From: Bordetella pertussis 18323
Lineage (GTDB): Bacteria; Pseudomonadota; Gammaproteobacteria; Burkholderiales; Burkholderiaceae_B
Length of the DNA stretch: 64,000 nt
Assembly: GCF_000306945.1 (NCBI RefSeq)
Contig: NC_018518.1
Location: forward strand, 62,001 to 126,000
Direction of reading: 5' to 3'
Shown here piece by piece: positions 54,935 through 63,516 of this stretch. How positions within the stretch are numbered: the first letter of the stretch is position 1; every line of letters starts with the position of its first letter. Made by a program: the position numbers and the translations under genes. The notes below the pieces were generated by a model. It made no database searches and was not told where the DNA came from. It worked only from the letters and a program-made list of their open reading frames with translations.

Positions 54935-56444
54935 ATGCAGTCGGATGTCGTGCTGGGCGCCGCCCATTGGGTGTACCTGCTCAGTGTGGTGGCCATCATT
55001 CTGACGATGGTCTTGCGGGCCAATGTCGTGGTTCCGTCGGTGCTGGGCACCTTCCTGGTCGTGCTGGCTTTCACGGGCAGTCCCATCCAGGCGCTGGTGG
55101 GCATTTTCACCGCCAGCTTCGTGGCGGCCAAGGAGCTGTTCAATATTTTCCTGGTGATCACCTTCATGACGGCGCTGCTCAATGCGCTGAAGGTGCTGCA
55201 GGCCGACGTGCGCATGGTGCAGCCCTTGCGCCGCGTCATGACCAACGGGCACGCTTCGTTCCTGATCCTGGCCGGCTGTACCTATGGCCTGTCCCTGTTC
55301 TTCTGGCCCACGCCGGCGGTGCCGCTTGGTGTGCGCCATCCTGCTGCCGGCGGCGGTGGCGGCCGGCCTGCCGCCGCTGGCGGGCGCAATGGCGATCGCC
55401 ATCGCCGGGCAGGGCATGGCCCTGTCGTCCGAATATGTCATCGGCGTGGCGCCGGGGATCAGCGCCAAGGCGGCGGGCGCGGCGGTGAGCGCCGCGGTGG
55501 TGGCCGACCGGGCGCTGGTGCTGTCGGTCATCACGGGCGCGATCGCCCTGGTGATGACCTACCTGTTCATGCGCAAGCACATCGTGCCGGGCGATACGGC
55601 GCTGCTGGCGGCCTGGCAGGCGCGCGCGCAGGATGGCGAGCTGGAGCGCATCGAGGGTTCGGGTTCGTTCGACAAGGCCGAGCTGGCGCGCGGCGCCAGC
55701 CAGCCGGTCAAGGGCGGGGCCGAGGCGCGCCTGGCTGGCTGGTCGCGCGCTTTTGCGCTGATCACGCCCATCGCTTTCCTGGGCGTGATCGCGCTGATGG
55801 CCTTGCCGCGGCTGGTGCCCGGCCTGCCGGCGCTGCGCGGCGGCGACGCGGCCGCGCTGGTGGGCGGGGTGGCGTTCATGCTGATGATGCTGGCCACGCT
55901 GGCGGCCGAAGGGCCGCGCCGCATGCTCGATGTCTGCCCCGAGCATGTCACCGACGGCTTTGTGTTCGCGTTCCGCGCCATGGGCTCGGTGCTGCCCATC
56001 GCCGGCTTCTTCTTCATCGGCGCGGCCGAGACCGCCGCGCCCATCCTGGGGCTGGAATCCGGCCATGCGCCGGGCCTGCTGTTCGACCTGATCAGCGCCG
56101 CCCAGCACCTGATTCCGGAAAACCACTACCTGGTCGCCTTCGGCGTGCTGCTGGTGGGCATGGTGACGGGCATCGACGGCTCGGGGTTCGCCGGCCTGCC
56201 GCTGACCGGCACCCTGTCCGGCGCCTTGGGCCCGGTGGTGGGCATCGACCCGGCGACGCTGGCCGCGGTGGGCCAGATGGGCGCCGTATGGACCGGCGGC
56301 GGCACGCTGATCGCCTGGTCCTCACTGATCGCGGTGGCCGGCTTTGCCCGCGTGCACGTGCTGGACATGGTGCGCGCCCTGATGCTGCCGGTATTGCTGG
56401 CCCTGAGCGTGTCCACGATTGCCGCCATCCTGATCTGGTCCTGA
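54935..56444 (+). pseudogene. Multi-pass permease, frameshifted
   Basis: Two plus-strand frames join into one ~500-residue membrane protein. Residues from MQSDVVLGAAHWVYLLSVVAI to SLFFWPTPAVPL are in the first frame; VCAILLPAAVAAGLPPLAGAM onward is in the second. At 55325-55328 the text CCGCTTGGTGTG restores the frame if one T is removed (CCG CTG GTG TGC), so a one-base insertion is inferred. About 12 membrane segments and no periplasmic signal; the sequence looks like an anion or dicarboxylate permease, but I do not recognise the family. GGGGAAG precedes ATG 54935. Confidence 0.8.
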
Positions 56445-56496
56445 AGCGGCGTCGCGCCCGGGGTGCGGGTTTTCCCGGGCTTTTATTTAGTGCTTA

Positions 56497-56506
56497 CAGT
56501 ATACAA
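56497..56506. promoter_or_regulatory. GTATAC site upstream of the diiron-protein gene
   Basis: CAGTATACAA followed by AT-rich ATATATAAAC, 58 bases before the diiron-protein start. Same core as the site at 54881-54890; both fit YAGTATACAR. Confidence 0.5.
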
Positions 56507-56563
56507 TATATAAACATTCTCGCCAGCGCGCTTCGCGCCAGCGCTATCTACAAGGAGCAGACC

Positions 56564-57295
56564 ATGTCGGATTTGATGAGCCGAGAAGAATTCCGCAGTG
56601 CGTTGGAAAACGCCATCAAGGGCAAGAGCGCCAACGCATCGCCGTTCAGCATCGCCTGGGCCAGCGGCCAGCTCAGCCGCGAACACCTGGCGCGCTGGGC
56701 CGAGAACCACTACCACTATGTCGGCCCGTTCGCCGACTACCTGGCCTATATCTATGGCCGTACGCCCGACACCTATACCGAGGCCAAGGACTTCCTGCTG
56801 GCCAATATGTATGAAGAGGAAATCGGCGGCGACCGCCATACCGACCTGCTGATCCGCTTCGCCGAGGCCTGCGGCACCACGCGCGAGCGCGTGGTCAGCC
56901 CCGACAACATGTCGCCCACCACGCGCGGCCTGCAGAGCTGGTGCTATGCCGTCGCCATGCGCGAGGACCCCATCGTGGCGGTGGCGGGCCTGGTGGTCGG
57001 CCTGGAGTCGCAGGTGCCGTCGATCTACCGCAAGCAGACGCCCACGCTGCGCGAGAAGTACGGCTTCACCGACGAGGAAGTCGAGTTCTTCGACCTGCAC
57101 ATCGTCTCGGACGAGATCCACGGCGAACGCGGCTACCAGATCGTGCTCGAGCATGCCAACACGCCCGAGCTGCAGCAGCGCTGCCTGCGGATCTGCGAAG
57201 TCGGCGCCCAGATGCGGCTGCTCTATACCACCGCCCTGTATACCGACTATGTGCAGCACGAGCTGTCGCTGGACAAGCTGAAGCTGGCCGCCTGA
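56564..57295 (+). CDS. Heme-oxygenase-like diiron oxidase (PqqC/CADD-like)
   Basis: 243-residue all-helical protein of the TenA/PqqC fold. The six metal ligands of heme-oxygenase-like diiron enzymes can be placed: E85-x6-H92 (EEIGGDRH), E148 (VVGLESQVP) and H179-x3-D183-x2-H186 (HIVSDEIH). The spacing is identical to that known for chlamydial CADD. This argues for an O2-dependent diiron oxidase or oxygenase and against PQQ synthase, which lacks such a metal site. AAGGAG precedes ATG 56564. An aldehyde dehydrogenase and a ferredoxin-type reductase follow on the same strand. Substrate unknown. Confidence 0.82.
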   Translation: MSDLMSREEFRSALENAIKGKSANASPFSIAWASGQLSREHLARWAENHYHYVGPFADYLAYIYGRTPDTYTEAKDFLLANMYEEEIGGDRHTDLLIRFAEACGTTRERVVSPDNMSPTTRGLQSWCYAVAMREDPIVAVAGLVVGLESQVPSIYRKQTPTLREKYGFTDEEVEFFDLHIVSDEIHGERGYQIVLEHANTPELQQRCLRICEVGAQMRLLYTTALYTDYVQHELSLDKLKLAA

Positions 57296-57341
57296 ACCGC
57301 GCCCCGCCGCGAGGCGGCGCCCGCAACCTGAAAGGTCTGAT

Positions 57342-58802
57342 GTGGAAGATCTCCGGAACCACGAGTTCAAGAACTATATCGGCGGGCAATGGGTCGCCTG
57401 CGCCGCGGGCAAGACCTATCCCAACGTAAACCCGGCCGACACCGACGACATCGTGGGCCGCTTCCAGGCCTCGCAGGCCGAGGATGCGGCCGCGGCGGTG
57501 GCCGCCGCGCAGGCCGCCTTCGACGGTTGGCGCAACCTGGCCGTGTCCAAGCGCGCCGCGCTGATGCAGCGCGCCGCCGACTACCTGGAGGCGCACGCCG
57601 AGCAGTTCGGCCGCGAGCTGACGCGCGAGGAAGGCAAGGCGCTGAACCTGGCCAAGGACGAAGTCCTGCGCTCGGCGCAGACCATCCGCTTCTACGCGGC
57701 CGAGGGCCAGTCGTTCAGCGGCGAAACCTTCGTCAACGACGATCCGGACATGGTCGTGTACAGCCAGCGCGAGCCGCTGGGCGTGGTGACGGTGATCTCG
57801 CCGTGGAACTTCCCGGTGTCGATCCCGGCGCGCAAGATCGCCCCGGCGCTGATCACCGGCAATACCGTGGTGTTCAAGCCTTCCTCGGATGCGCCGCTGT
57901 CCGGCCTGCGCCTGGTCGAGGCGTTCGAGCAGGCGGGCCTGCCGCCCGGGGTGCTGAACCTGGTGACCGGCAGCGCCTCGGCCATCGGCGCGGCGATCAC
58001 CCAGGCGTCGCAGGTGCGCGCGGTGTCGTTCACCGGCTCGACCGCGGCGGGCGAGCAGATCCACCGCTCGGTGGACATGACCACCCGCACGCAAATGGAG
58101 CTGGGCGGCAAGAACCCGCTGATCGTCATGGCCGATGCCGACCTGGACCGCGCCGTGGATCTGGTCGTCAAGGGCGGTTTTTCGCTCAGCGGCCAGGCCT
58201 GCACGGGAACCAGCCGCGTGCTGGTGGACGCGCCGGTCAAGGCGGCCTTCACCGAGAAGCTGCTGGCCAAGGTCAAGGCCCTGAAAGTGGGCAACAGCCT
58301 GGAAGGCAGTTTCGACCTGGGTCCGCTGGCCACCGCCAGGCAGCTCGAATCGGTGATGCGCTACATCGAGGTGGGCAAGCAGGAGGCCCGGCTGCTGTGT
58401 GGCGGCGAACGGCTGGAAGGCCCGGGCTACGAACGCGGCTACTACCTCACCCCGGCGGTCTTTGCCGACGTCACGCAGCAGATGCGCATCGCCCGCGAGG
58501 AGATCTTCGGGCCGGTCATCGCGCTGATCGAGGTCAATGGCTATGAAGACGCCATCGCCAAGGCCAACGACACCGAATACGGCCTGGCCGCGGCCATCGC
58601 CACCACCAATGCGCAGTACGCGCACCGTTTCGCGCGCGATATCCAGGCCGGCACGGTGAAGATCAACCGCACCACCACGGGCAACCTGATCAATGCGCCG
58701 TTCGGCGGCCTGAAGCGCTCCAGCACCTCGACGTTCCGCGAGTCGGGCCGCATTGGGCTGGAGTTCTATACCCAGATCAAGACGGTCTACCGCGCCGGCT
58801 GA
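57342..58802 (+). CDS. NAD(P)-dependent aldehyde dehydrogenase
   Basis: 486-residue class I/II-type aldehyde dehydrogenase. Catalytic C287 (FSLSGQACTGTSRVLV) and general base E253 (MELGGKNPL) are intact, with cofactor motifs SPWNFPVSIPARKIAPALITGNTVVFKPSS and FTGSTAAG. Resembles 2-oxoglutarate semialdehyde and succinate semialdehyde dehydrogenases. GTG 57342 follows AAAGG. Its position after the diiron oxidase suggests it oxidises the aldehyde that enzyme releases. Confidence 0.9.
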   Translation: MEDLRNHEFKNYIGGQWVACAAGKTYPNVNPADTDDIVGRFQASQAEDAAAAVAAAQAAFDGWRNLAVSKRAALMQRAADYLEAHAEQFGRELTREEGKALNLAKDEVLRSAQTIRFYAAEGQSFSGETFVNDDPDMVVYSQREPLGVVTVISPWNFPVSIPARKIAPALITGNTVVFKPSSDAPLSGLRLVEAFEQAGLPPGVLNLVTGSASAIGAAITQASQVRAVSFTGSTAAGEQIHRSVDMTTRTQMELGGKNPLIVMADADLDRAVDLVVKGGFSLSGQACTGTSRVLVDAPVKAAFTEKLLAKVKALKVGNSLEGSFDLGPLATARQLESVMRYIEVGKQEARLLCGGERLEGPGYERGYYLTPAVFADVTQQMRIAREEIFGPVIALIEVNGYEDAIAKANDTEYGLAAAIATTNAQYAHRFARDIQAGTVKINRTTTGNLINAPFGGLKRSSTSTFRESGRIGLEFYTQIKTVYRAG

Positions 58803-58826
58803 ACCCCACACGTTTGAAGGGACGAC

Positions 58827-59306
58827 ATGAAACAGATCTATCGATTGGAATTGGAAGAAGCACGCGTCATGATCCAGGCCGCGATCGCCAAGTCGGAGGA
58901 AATCGGCGTGCTGGAATCGATCTGCATCGTCGATGACGGCGGCTATCCCATCGCGCTGGAGCGCATGAATGGCGCGCGCATCACCGGTCCGCAGATTGCC
59001 TGGAACAAGGCGTTCACCGCCGCCGGCCACAAGCGCTCGACGCACCTTTTCAACACGCCGCCCAACGGCCCGGCCTTGCCGGGCAACGAAGCCTTCGGCA
59101 TCCAGTGGAGCTTCGAGGGCAAGTTCGCCGTGTTCGTGGGCGGGTTTCCCATCGTGGTCGATGACGAGGTCATCGGCGGCGTCGGCCTGAGCGGCGGCAA
59201 CGGCGAGCAGGACACCAAGGCTGGCGTGGCGGCGCTGCAGGCGCTGGCCGACATGCTGGCCGAGCGCGGCATGAAGGTGATGGTCGCCGCCGACATCAAG
59301 AAGTAG
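58827..59306 (+). CDS. GlcG/HbpS-family heme-binding-like protein
   Basis: 159-residue protein of the GlcG/HbpS (DUF336) family: ICIVDDGGYPIALERMNGA, NKAFTAAGHKRSTH, IVVDDEVIGGVGLSGGNGEQDTKAGVAAL. No signal peptide, so cytoplasmic here, unlike secreted HbpS. Family members bind heme or small molecules and often accompany glycolate, propanediol or diol-degradation genes. GAAGGG precedes ATG 58827. In this cluster it could serve the oxidative step. Confidence 0.88.
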   Translation: MKQIYRLELEEARVMIQAAIAKSEEIGVLESICIVDDGGYPIALERMNGARITGPQIAWNKAFTAAGHKRSTHLFNTPPNGPALPGNEAFGIQWSFEGKFAVFVGGFPIVVDDEVIGGVGLSGGNGEQDTKAGVAALQALADMLAERGMKVMVAADIKK

Positions 59307-59324
59307 ACGCACCCTGGAACGGCC

Positions 59325-60335
59325 ATGGCTTATCGCATTCATCTGATGGAAACCGGCGAGCAGTTCAGCGCCGAGCCCGGCGAGTCGGTGCTGGACGCCG
59401 CCACGCGCGCCAACGTCCGGATGGCGCACGAATGCACCTTCGGCGGCTGCGGCACGTGCCGCGTCAAGCTGCTGGAGGGCAGGGTCGAATACGAAGAGCC
59501 GCCCATGGCGCTGAGCGAGGAAGAGGCGGCGTGCGGCTATGCCCTGGTGTGCCAGGCGCGCGCCTGCTCCGACCTGGAGATCAGCGTGGCCAGCGGGCCG
59601 TCCTTCGCCGAGCCGCGCCGCATCGCCGCCCGCGTGGCGCACATCGCGCCGCTGTGCAGCGATGTGACGCACCTGGCGCTGGAGGTCGATCCCGACCAGT
59701 GGCCGGACTACCGCGCCGGGCAATACATGAACATCGTGCTGCCCGATGGGCAGACACGCAGTTTCTCGATGGCCTCCGACCCGCGCCATGGGCGGCTGGA
59801 TTTCCACGTGCGCCGCATCGCCGGCGGGCGCTTCACCGACCGCTGGCTGGCCGCCGCGCAGGCGGGCGCGCCGCTGGAGATCGAGGCGCCGCTGGGCACT
59901 TTCTGCTATCACGAGCAGGATTACCGGCCGCTGGTGATGGTGGCCACCGGCACCGGGCTGGCGCCGATCAAGGCCATGCTGGAATCCCTGCTGGACGACG
60001 ACGAGTGTCCGCCGGTCAGCCTGTACTGGGGCATGCGCACCGAAGCCGACCTGTACCTGCGCGACGCCATCGCGTCATGGCAGGGCCGGTTGTACGAGTT
60101 CGATTTCGTGCCGGTGCTGTCGCGCCCCGACGCCGGCTGGCGGGGCCGCAGCGGCTATGTGCAGGATGCGGTGCTGCAGGACTTCGACGACCTTTCCGAG
60201 CACGCGCTCTACCTGTGCGGGTCGCCGACCATGATCGCGCAGGCCAAGCACCGTTTCGCCGAGCGCGGCGCCAGCCTGGACCATCTGTACGCGGACAGCT
60301 TCACCTTCCAGCATCCGCTGGCGGCCGCGGCCTGA
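59325..60335 (+). CDS. 2Fe-2S/FAD/NAD(P)H oxidoreductase (oxygenase reductase component)
   Basis: 336 residues in three domains. An N-terminal plant-type ferredoxin has cluster ligands C37-x4-C42-x2-C45 and C76. An FAD-binding barrel has the RxFS motif (TRSFSMAS). A C-terminal NAD(P)H domain has GTGLAPIKAMLESLL and YLCGSPTMI. This is the standard reductase of multicomponent mono- and dioxygenases such as phenol or benzoate systems. No Rieske or large oxygenase subunit is nearby, so the diiron protein at 56564 is the best candidate partner. Confidence 0.93.
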   Translation: MAYRIHLMETGEQFSAEPGESVLDAATRANVRMAHECTFGGCGTCRVKLLEGRVEYEEPPMALSEEEAACGYALVCQARACSDLEISVASGPSFAEPRRIAARVAHIAPLCSDVTHLALEVDPDQWPDYRAGQYMNIVLPDGQTRSFSMASDPRHGRLDFHVRRIAGGRFTDRWLAAAQAGAPLEIEAPLGTFCYHEQDYRPLVMVATGTGLAPIKAMLESLLDDDECPPVSLYWGMRTEADLYLRDAIASWQGRLYEFDFVPVLSRPDAGWRGRSGYVQDAVLQDFDDLSEHALYLCGSPTMIAQAKHRFAERGASLDHLYADSFTFQHPLAAAA

Positions 60336-60379
60336 CGGGCGGGTGCCGGGGGGTGCTGCGGGGTGCCCGGGGTGCCGGG

Positions 60380-60476
60380 GTGCCTGTCCCAGCGGGGACA
60401 GGCACATGGATTCCTGCGGGGGCAGGCACCCCGGAGAAGTTTGCGGGTGGCAGTCCTCGTACGGGGCAGGCACCCG
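60380..60476. repeat. Dispersed palindromic repeats, unit 3 cluster
   Basis: Perfect 11-bp arms GTGCCTGTCCC / GGGACAGGCAC with loop AGCG at 60380-60405. Half-units GGGGCAGGCACCC follow near 60419-60431 and 60463-60475. It fills the 214-bp gap before the next gene. Confidence 0.8.
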
Positions 60477-60549
60477 AGTAGATAGAATAGGCGTTCGACC
60501 TCAATCCGGCCGCGCCCTGGCGGCGCGGCCCCGTCCTGCGAGCGCCGCC

Positions 60550-61290
60550 ATGATGATCGACCCCGAATTGCGCCCGGCTTTCCTGCCTGCCGGCAAGTTG
60601 CGCGCCGCCATCAACCTGGGCAACCCCATCCTGGCCGGCACCGATGCGGCCGGCCAGGCCGTCGGCGTGTCGGTCGACCTGGCGCGGGAATTCGCCCGGC
60701 GCCTGAACGCTGGCATCGAACTGCGGGTGTTCGACACCGCCGGGCAGTCGGTCGACGCCGTCACCCGGGAAGAAGCCGATATCGGGTTTTTCGCCATCGA
60801 TCCGGCGCGCGGCGCGGGCATTGCCTTCACCGGCTCCTATGTATTGATCGAAGGGGCCTATCTGGTGCGCGACGACTCCCCGCTGCAGGCTAACGAAGAC
60901 GTCGACCGAGCCGGCAAGCGCGTCACCGTGGGCAAGGGCAGCGCCTATGACCTGCACCTGACGCGCGCCCTGCAGCATGCCGAGATCGTGCGCGCGGCCA
61001 GCTCGCAGGCGGTGGTCGACACCTTCCTGGCCCGGCGGCTGGACGTGGCTGCCGGCGTCAAGCAGCAGTTGCAGGCCGACGCGCGGCGCGTGGGCGGCGT
61101 GCGGCTGCTGCCGGGACGCTTCATGGTGATCAGGCAGGCGATGGGCCTGCCCAAGGCGCGCGGCGACGCGGCCGCCGCCTGCCTGGATGCCTTCGTCGAG
61201 AGCATGAAGGGCAACGGTTTCGTCGCCCAGGCGCTGGCGCGCCATGGCATCCAGGGCGCTTCCGTGGCGCCGCCCGGCCGGGACGGCTGA
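60550..61290 (+). CDS. Solute-binding protein (family 3) lacking a signal peptide
   Basis: 246 residues matching the amino-acid-type periplasmic binding fold (SBP_bac_3): KLRAAINLGNPILAG, DAVTREEADIGFFAIDPARGAGIAFTGSYVLIEGAYLV, GKRVTVGKGSAYDLHLTRAL. The expected N-terminal signal peptide is missing. Both possible ATGs (60550, 60553) lead directly into the mature domain, and the upstream frame passes through repeats with no hydrophobic stretch. It may act in the cytoplasm or be a decayed transporter subunit. No permease or ATPase is adjacent. Confidence 0.8.
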   Translation: MMIDPELRPAFLPAGKLRAAINLGNPILAGTDAAGQAVGVSVDLAREFARRLNAGIELRVFDTAGQSVDAVTREEADIGFFAIDPARGAGIAFTGSYVLIEGAYLVRDDSPLQANEDVDRAGKRVTVGKGSAYDLHLTRALQHAEIVRAASSQAVVDTFLARRLDVAAGVKQQLQADARRVGGVRLLPGRFMVIRQAMGLPKARGDAAAACLDAFVESMKGNGFVAQALARHGIQGASVAPPGRDG

Positions 61291-61496
61291 GGCGTCCGGC
61301 CAGGCCGGCGATGGGGCTGCGCCGCCCACGCTGTTGCCGGCCCGCAACAAGCGGCGGGGTTTGCCGGCGCGGCTCGCGGCGGCGCGCTTTTCGGCATGCC
61401 GCTATGCCACAATATCGCCGGACCGCCTGACGATGCAGCCGGTCGTGCCCCGTCGATTATTCCTTTTGCGGTCGAGCGATCTTGAACCCCCTGCAT

Positions 61497-62471
61497 ATGG
61501 TCCGTTGCGCCCTCGCCGGCGCAGGGTTGGCCTGCTGTGTCTCGGCGATGGCGACGCCGATTTTCGTGCTCAATTCGCTCAATGCGGATGTCAGCATCAT
61601 CGATTCGCAGACCTATGCCGAAATGCGCCGCGTGCCGACCGGCAAGGAGCCGCACCATCTGTACCTGACGCCGGACGAGCAGTCCCTGATGGTGGCCAAC
61701 GCCATGAGCGACACCATCACGCTGCTCGATCCGCGTACCGGCGCGGTGCAGCACACCCTGACCGGCATCGTCGATCCCTACCATCTGCGTTTCTCGCCGG
61801 ACATGAAGTGGTTCGTCACGGCGGCCAACCGGCTTGACCATATCGATATCTACAGCTGGGAACGGCGGCCCGAGGAGTTTGACCTGAAGCTGGCCCGCCG
61901 CATCCCGGCCGGCAGGACGCCCAGCCATATCGCCATCGACAGCGGCAGCCGCGTCGCCTATGTGACGCTGCAGGACAGCGACCAGTTGATCGCCATCGAC
62001 CTGGGCACGCAGGCGCCGCTGTGGACCATCCCGGTCGGCAAGACGCCCGCCGACGTGTTCGTCACCGGCGACGACAAGATCCTGCTGGTGGCGCTGACCG
62101 GCGACAGCTATGTCGAGGCCTATGACCTGACTGTCAGCCCGGCGCGGCTGGTCAGGCGCATCAAGACCGGCGCCGGCGCGCATGCGTTCCGCGCGCAGGG
62201 CGACGGCCGCCATCTGTTCGTCAGCAACCGCGCCGCCAACACGATCAGCCGCATCGATATGCAGACGCTGGAAGTGGTGGACAGCTATCCGGCGCCGGGC
62301 GGCCCCGATTGCATGGATGTGCTGGCCGACGGCAAGATGCTGCTGGTGACCTCGCGCTGGGCCAGCAAGCTGACCGTGATCGACCTGGAGACCAAAAAGG
62401 TGAGCCAGCAGGTGCGTGTCGGCAAATCGCCGCACGGTGTGTGGACGCTCGGCCATGCGGCGGCGGGCTAG
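61497..62471 (+). CDS. Exported YVTN-type beta-propeller protein
   Basis: 324 residues from ATG 61497 (a TTG at 61482 is the alternative). The signal peptide is MVRCALAGAGLACCVSAMA. Seven repeats of about 42 residues follow with YVTN/SMP-30-like pattern (IFVLNSLNADVSIIDSQTYAEMRRVPTG, LMVANAMSDTITLLDPRTGAV, LFVSNRAANTISRIDMQTLEVV). Such periplasmic propellers may bind metals or partners; role unknown. The TAG stop lies inside the GCTAGC target of IS481 copy H and so predates the insertion; the protein is complete. Confidence 0.85.
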   Translation: MVRCALAGAGLACCVSAMATPIFVLNSLNADVSIIDSQTYAEMRRVPTGKEPHHLYLTPDEQSLMVANAMSDTITLLDPRTGAVQHTLTGIVDPYHLRFSPDMKWFVTAANRLDHIDIYSWERRPEEFDLKLARRIPAGRTPSHIAIDSGSRVAYVTLQDSDQLIAIDLGTQAPLWTIPVGKTPADVFVTGDDKILLVALTGDSYVEAYDLTVSPARLVRRIKTGAGAHAFRAQGDGRHLFVSNRAANTISRIDMQTLEVVDSYPAPGGPDCMDVLADGKMLLVTSRWASKLTVIDLETKKVSQQVRVGKSPHGVWTLGHAAAG

Positions 62472-63418
62472 CTGTGAACTGTCAATAGGTTGTATTCGTC
62501 CAGGTTGAGTCTGGAGATGGGTACAGCGCGCCCGATGCCTTGGTGGGGTCGATGCCAGTTGTAGTGGTGTAGCCAGGATTTCATGGCATCGGCTCGGTGT
62601 TGGGAGTTCTGGTAGGTGTGAGCGTAAGCCCACTCACGCAAGGCCGACTGGATGAAGCGTTCGGCCTTGCCATTGGTCTGTGGGCGGTAAGGTCGGGTAA
62701 AGCGGTGCTTGATGCCCAGCTCATGGCACAGCGCGGCGAAGGCGCGGCTGCGAAAGGCCGAGCCATTGTCGGTGAGCAAGCGCTGGATGGTCACGCCCAG
62801 GCGCTGGTAGTAGGCCACTGCGTCCTTGAGGAACTGGACGGCGCTGGGGAAGCGCTCGTCGGGGTGGATGTCGGTGAAGGCCACGCGGGCGTGGTCATCG
62901 ATGGCCACGAAGACGAAGTCCCAGCCGGCCCCCTCAACGGTATCGCGTCGGTTGCCCGTGACCCGGTGGCCAGGGCGCTGGATACGTCCCAGCTTCTTGA
63001 TGTCGATGTGCAGCAGATCGCCGGGGGCCTGATGCTCGTAGCGCACCACCGGCTCGGCCGGCTCCAGGTCGGCCAGGTGCGACAGACCGGCGCGGGCCAG
63101 GACGCGGCTGACGGTGCTGGCTGACACGCCCAGCGCCTGGGCGATGCGCGCTTGGGTCAGCCGCTTGCGGCGCAGCTCCACGATAGCCAGCGCCTTGGCC
63201 GGCGCAATCGCTCGGGGCGAGACCGTCGGGCGCGAGGACGCATCGGCCAAGCCCGCCTGGCCCTGAGCCAGGAAGCGGCCCAGCCATTTGCGCACAGTCG
63301 GCGCGGTGACCCCATAGGCGCGGGCCGCTTCAGGCACACAAACTTGATGGGCGATCAATTGCTGGACCATTTCGAGTCGACGTAGGAAGGTCAATCGGGC
63401 ATGCTTATGGGTGTTCAT
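62468..63418 (-). CDS. IS481 transposase (copy H)
   Basis: Intact 316-residue DDE transposase with the majority sequence (A55, P29, C-terminal Ser). The TAG stop is at 62470-62468 in the target hexamer. Confidence 0.95.
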   Translation of the reverse strand: MNTHKHARLTFLRRLEMVQQLIAHQVCVPEAARAYGVTAPTVRKWLGRFLAQGQAGLADASSRPTVSPRAIAPAKALAIVELRRKRLTQARIAQALGVSASTVSRVLARAGLSHLADLEPAEPVVRYEHQAPGDLLHIDIKKLGRIQRPGHRVTGNRRDTVEGAGWDFVFVAIDDHARVAFTDIHPDERFPSAVQFLKDAVAYYQRLGVTIQRLLTDNGSAFRSRAFAALCHELGIKHRFTRPYRPQTNGKAERFIQSALREWAYAHTYQNSQHRADAMKSWLHHYNWHRPHQGIGRAVPISRLNLDEYNLLTVHS

Positions 63419-63515
63419 CCGGCCGGGCTCCTTGAGTGAACTGGGGGATCGGCGATTTCCAGTTTCTCAAATCCGGTTCGGATGAACCATGCATACAACC
63501 TATTGAATCTTCACA
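62473..63515 (-). mobile_element. IS481 copy H (complete, matching hexamers but unlinked flanks)
   Basis: Full 1043-bp copy, minus orientation, with GCTAGC on both sides (62467-62472 and 63516-63521). The left flank is the stop codon of the propeller gene and the right flank is inside a GMC oxidoreductase gene whose remainder is not present on the left. Hexamer identity therefore may be chance (GCTAGC is common here). Variant tract GCCGATCCCCC, as in copy C. Confidence 0.97.
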
Positions 63516-63516
63516 G

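Noticed and set aside
56564..57295. Annotation of the diiron protein as PqqC of PQQ biosynthesis
   Set aside because: No other pqq genes are present. The complete diiron ligand set seen here is not a feature of PqqC, which is cofactor-free.
57066..59912. A very long open frame on the minus strand opposite the diiron, dehydrogenase and reductase genes
   Set aside because: High GC makes antisense frames of genuine genes stay open. The translation is low-complexity (His, Gly, Arg, Ala, Val rich) without domains, while the plus-strand genes have clear catalytic motifs.
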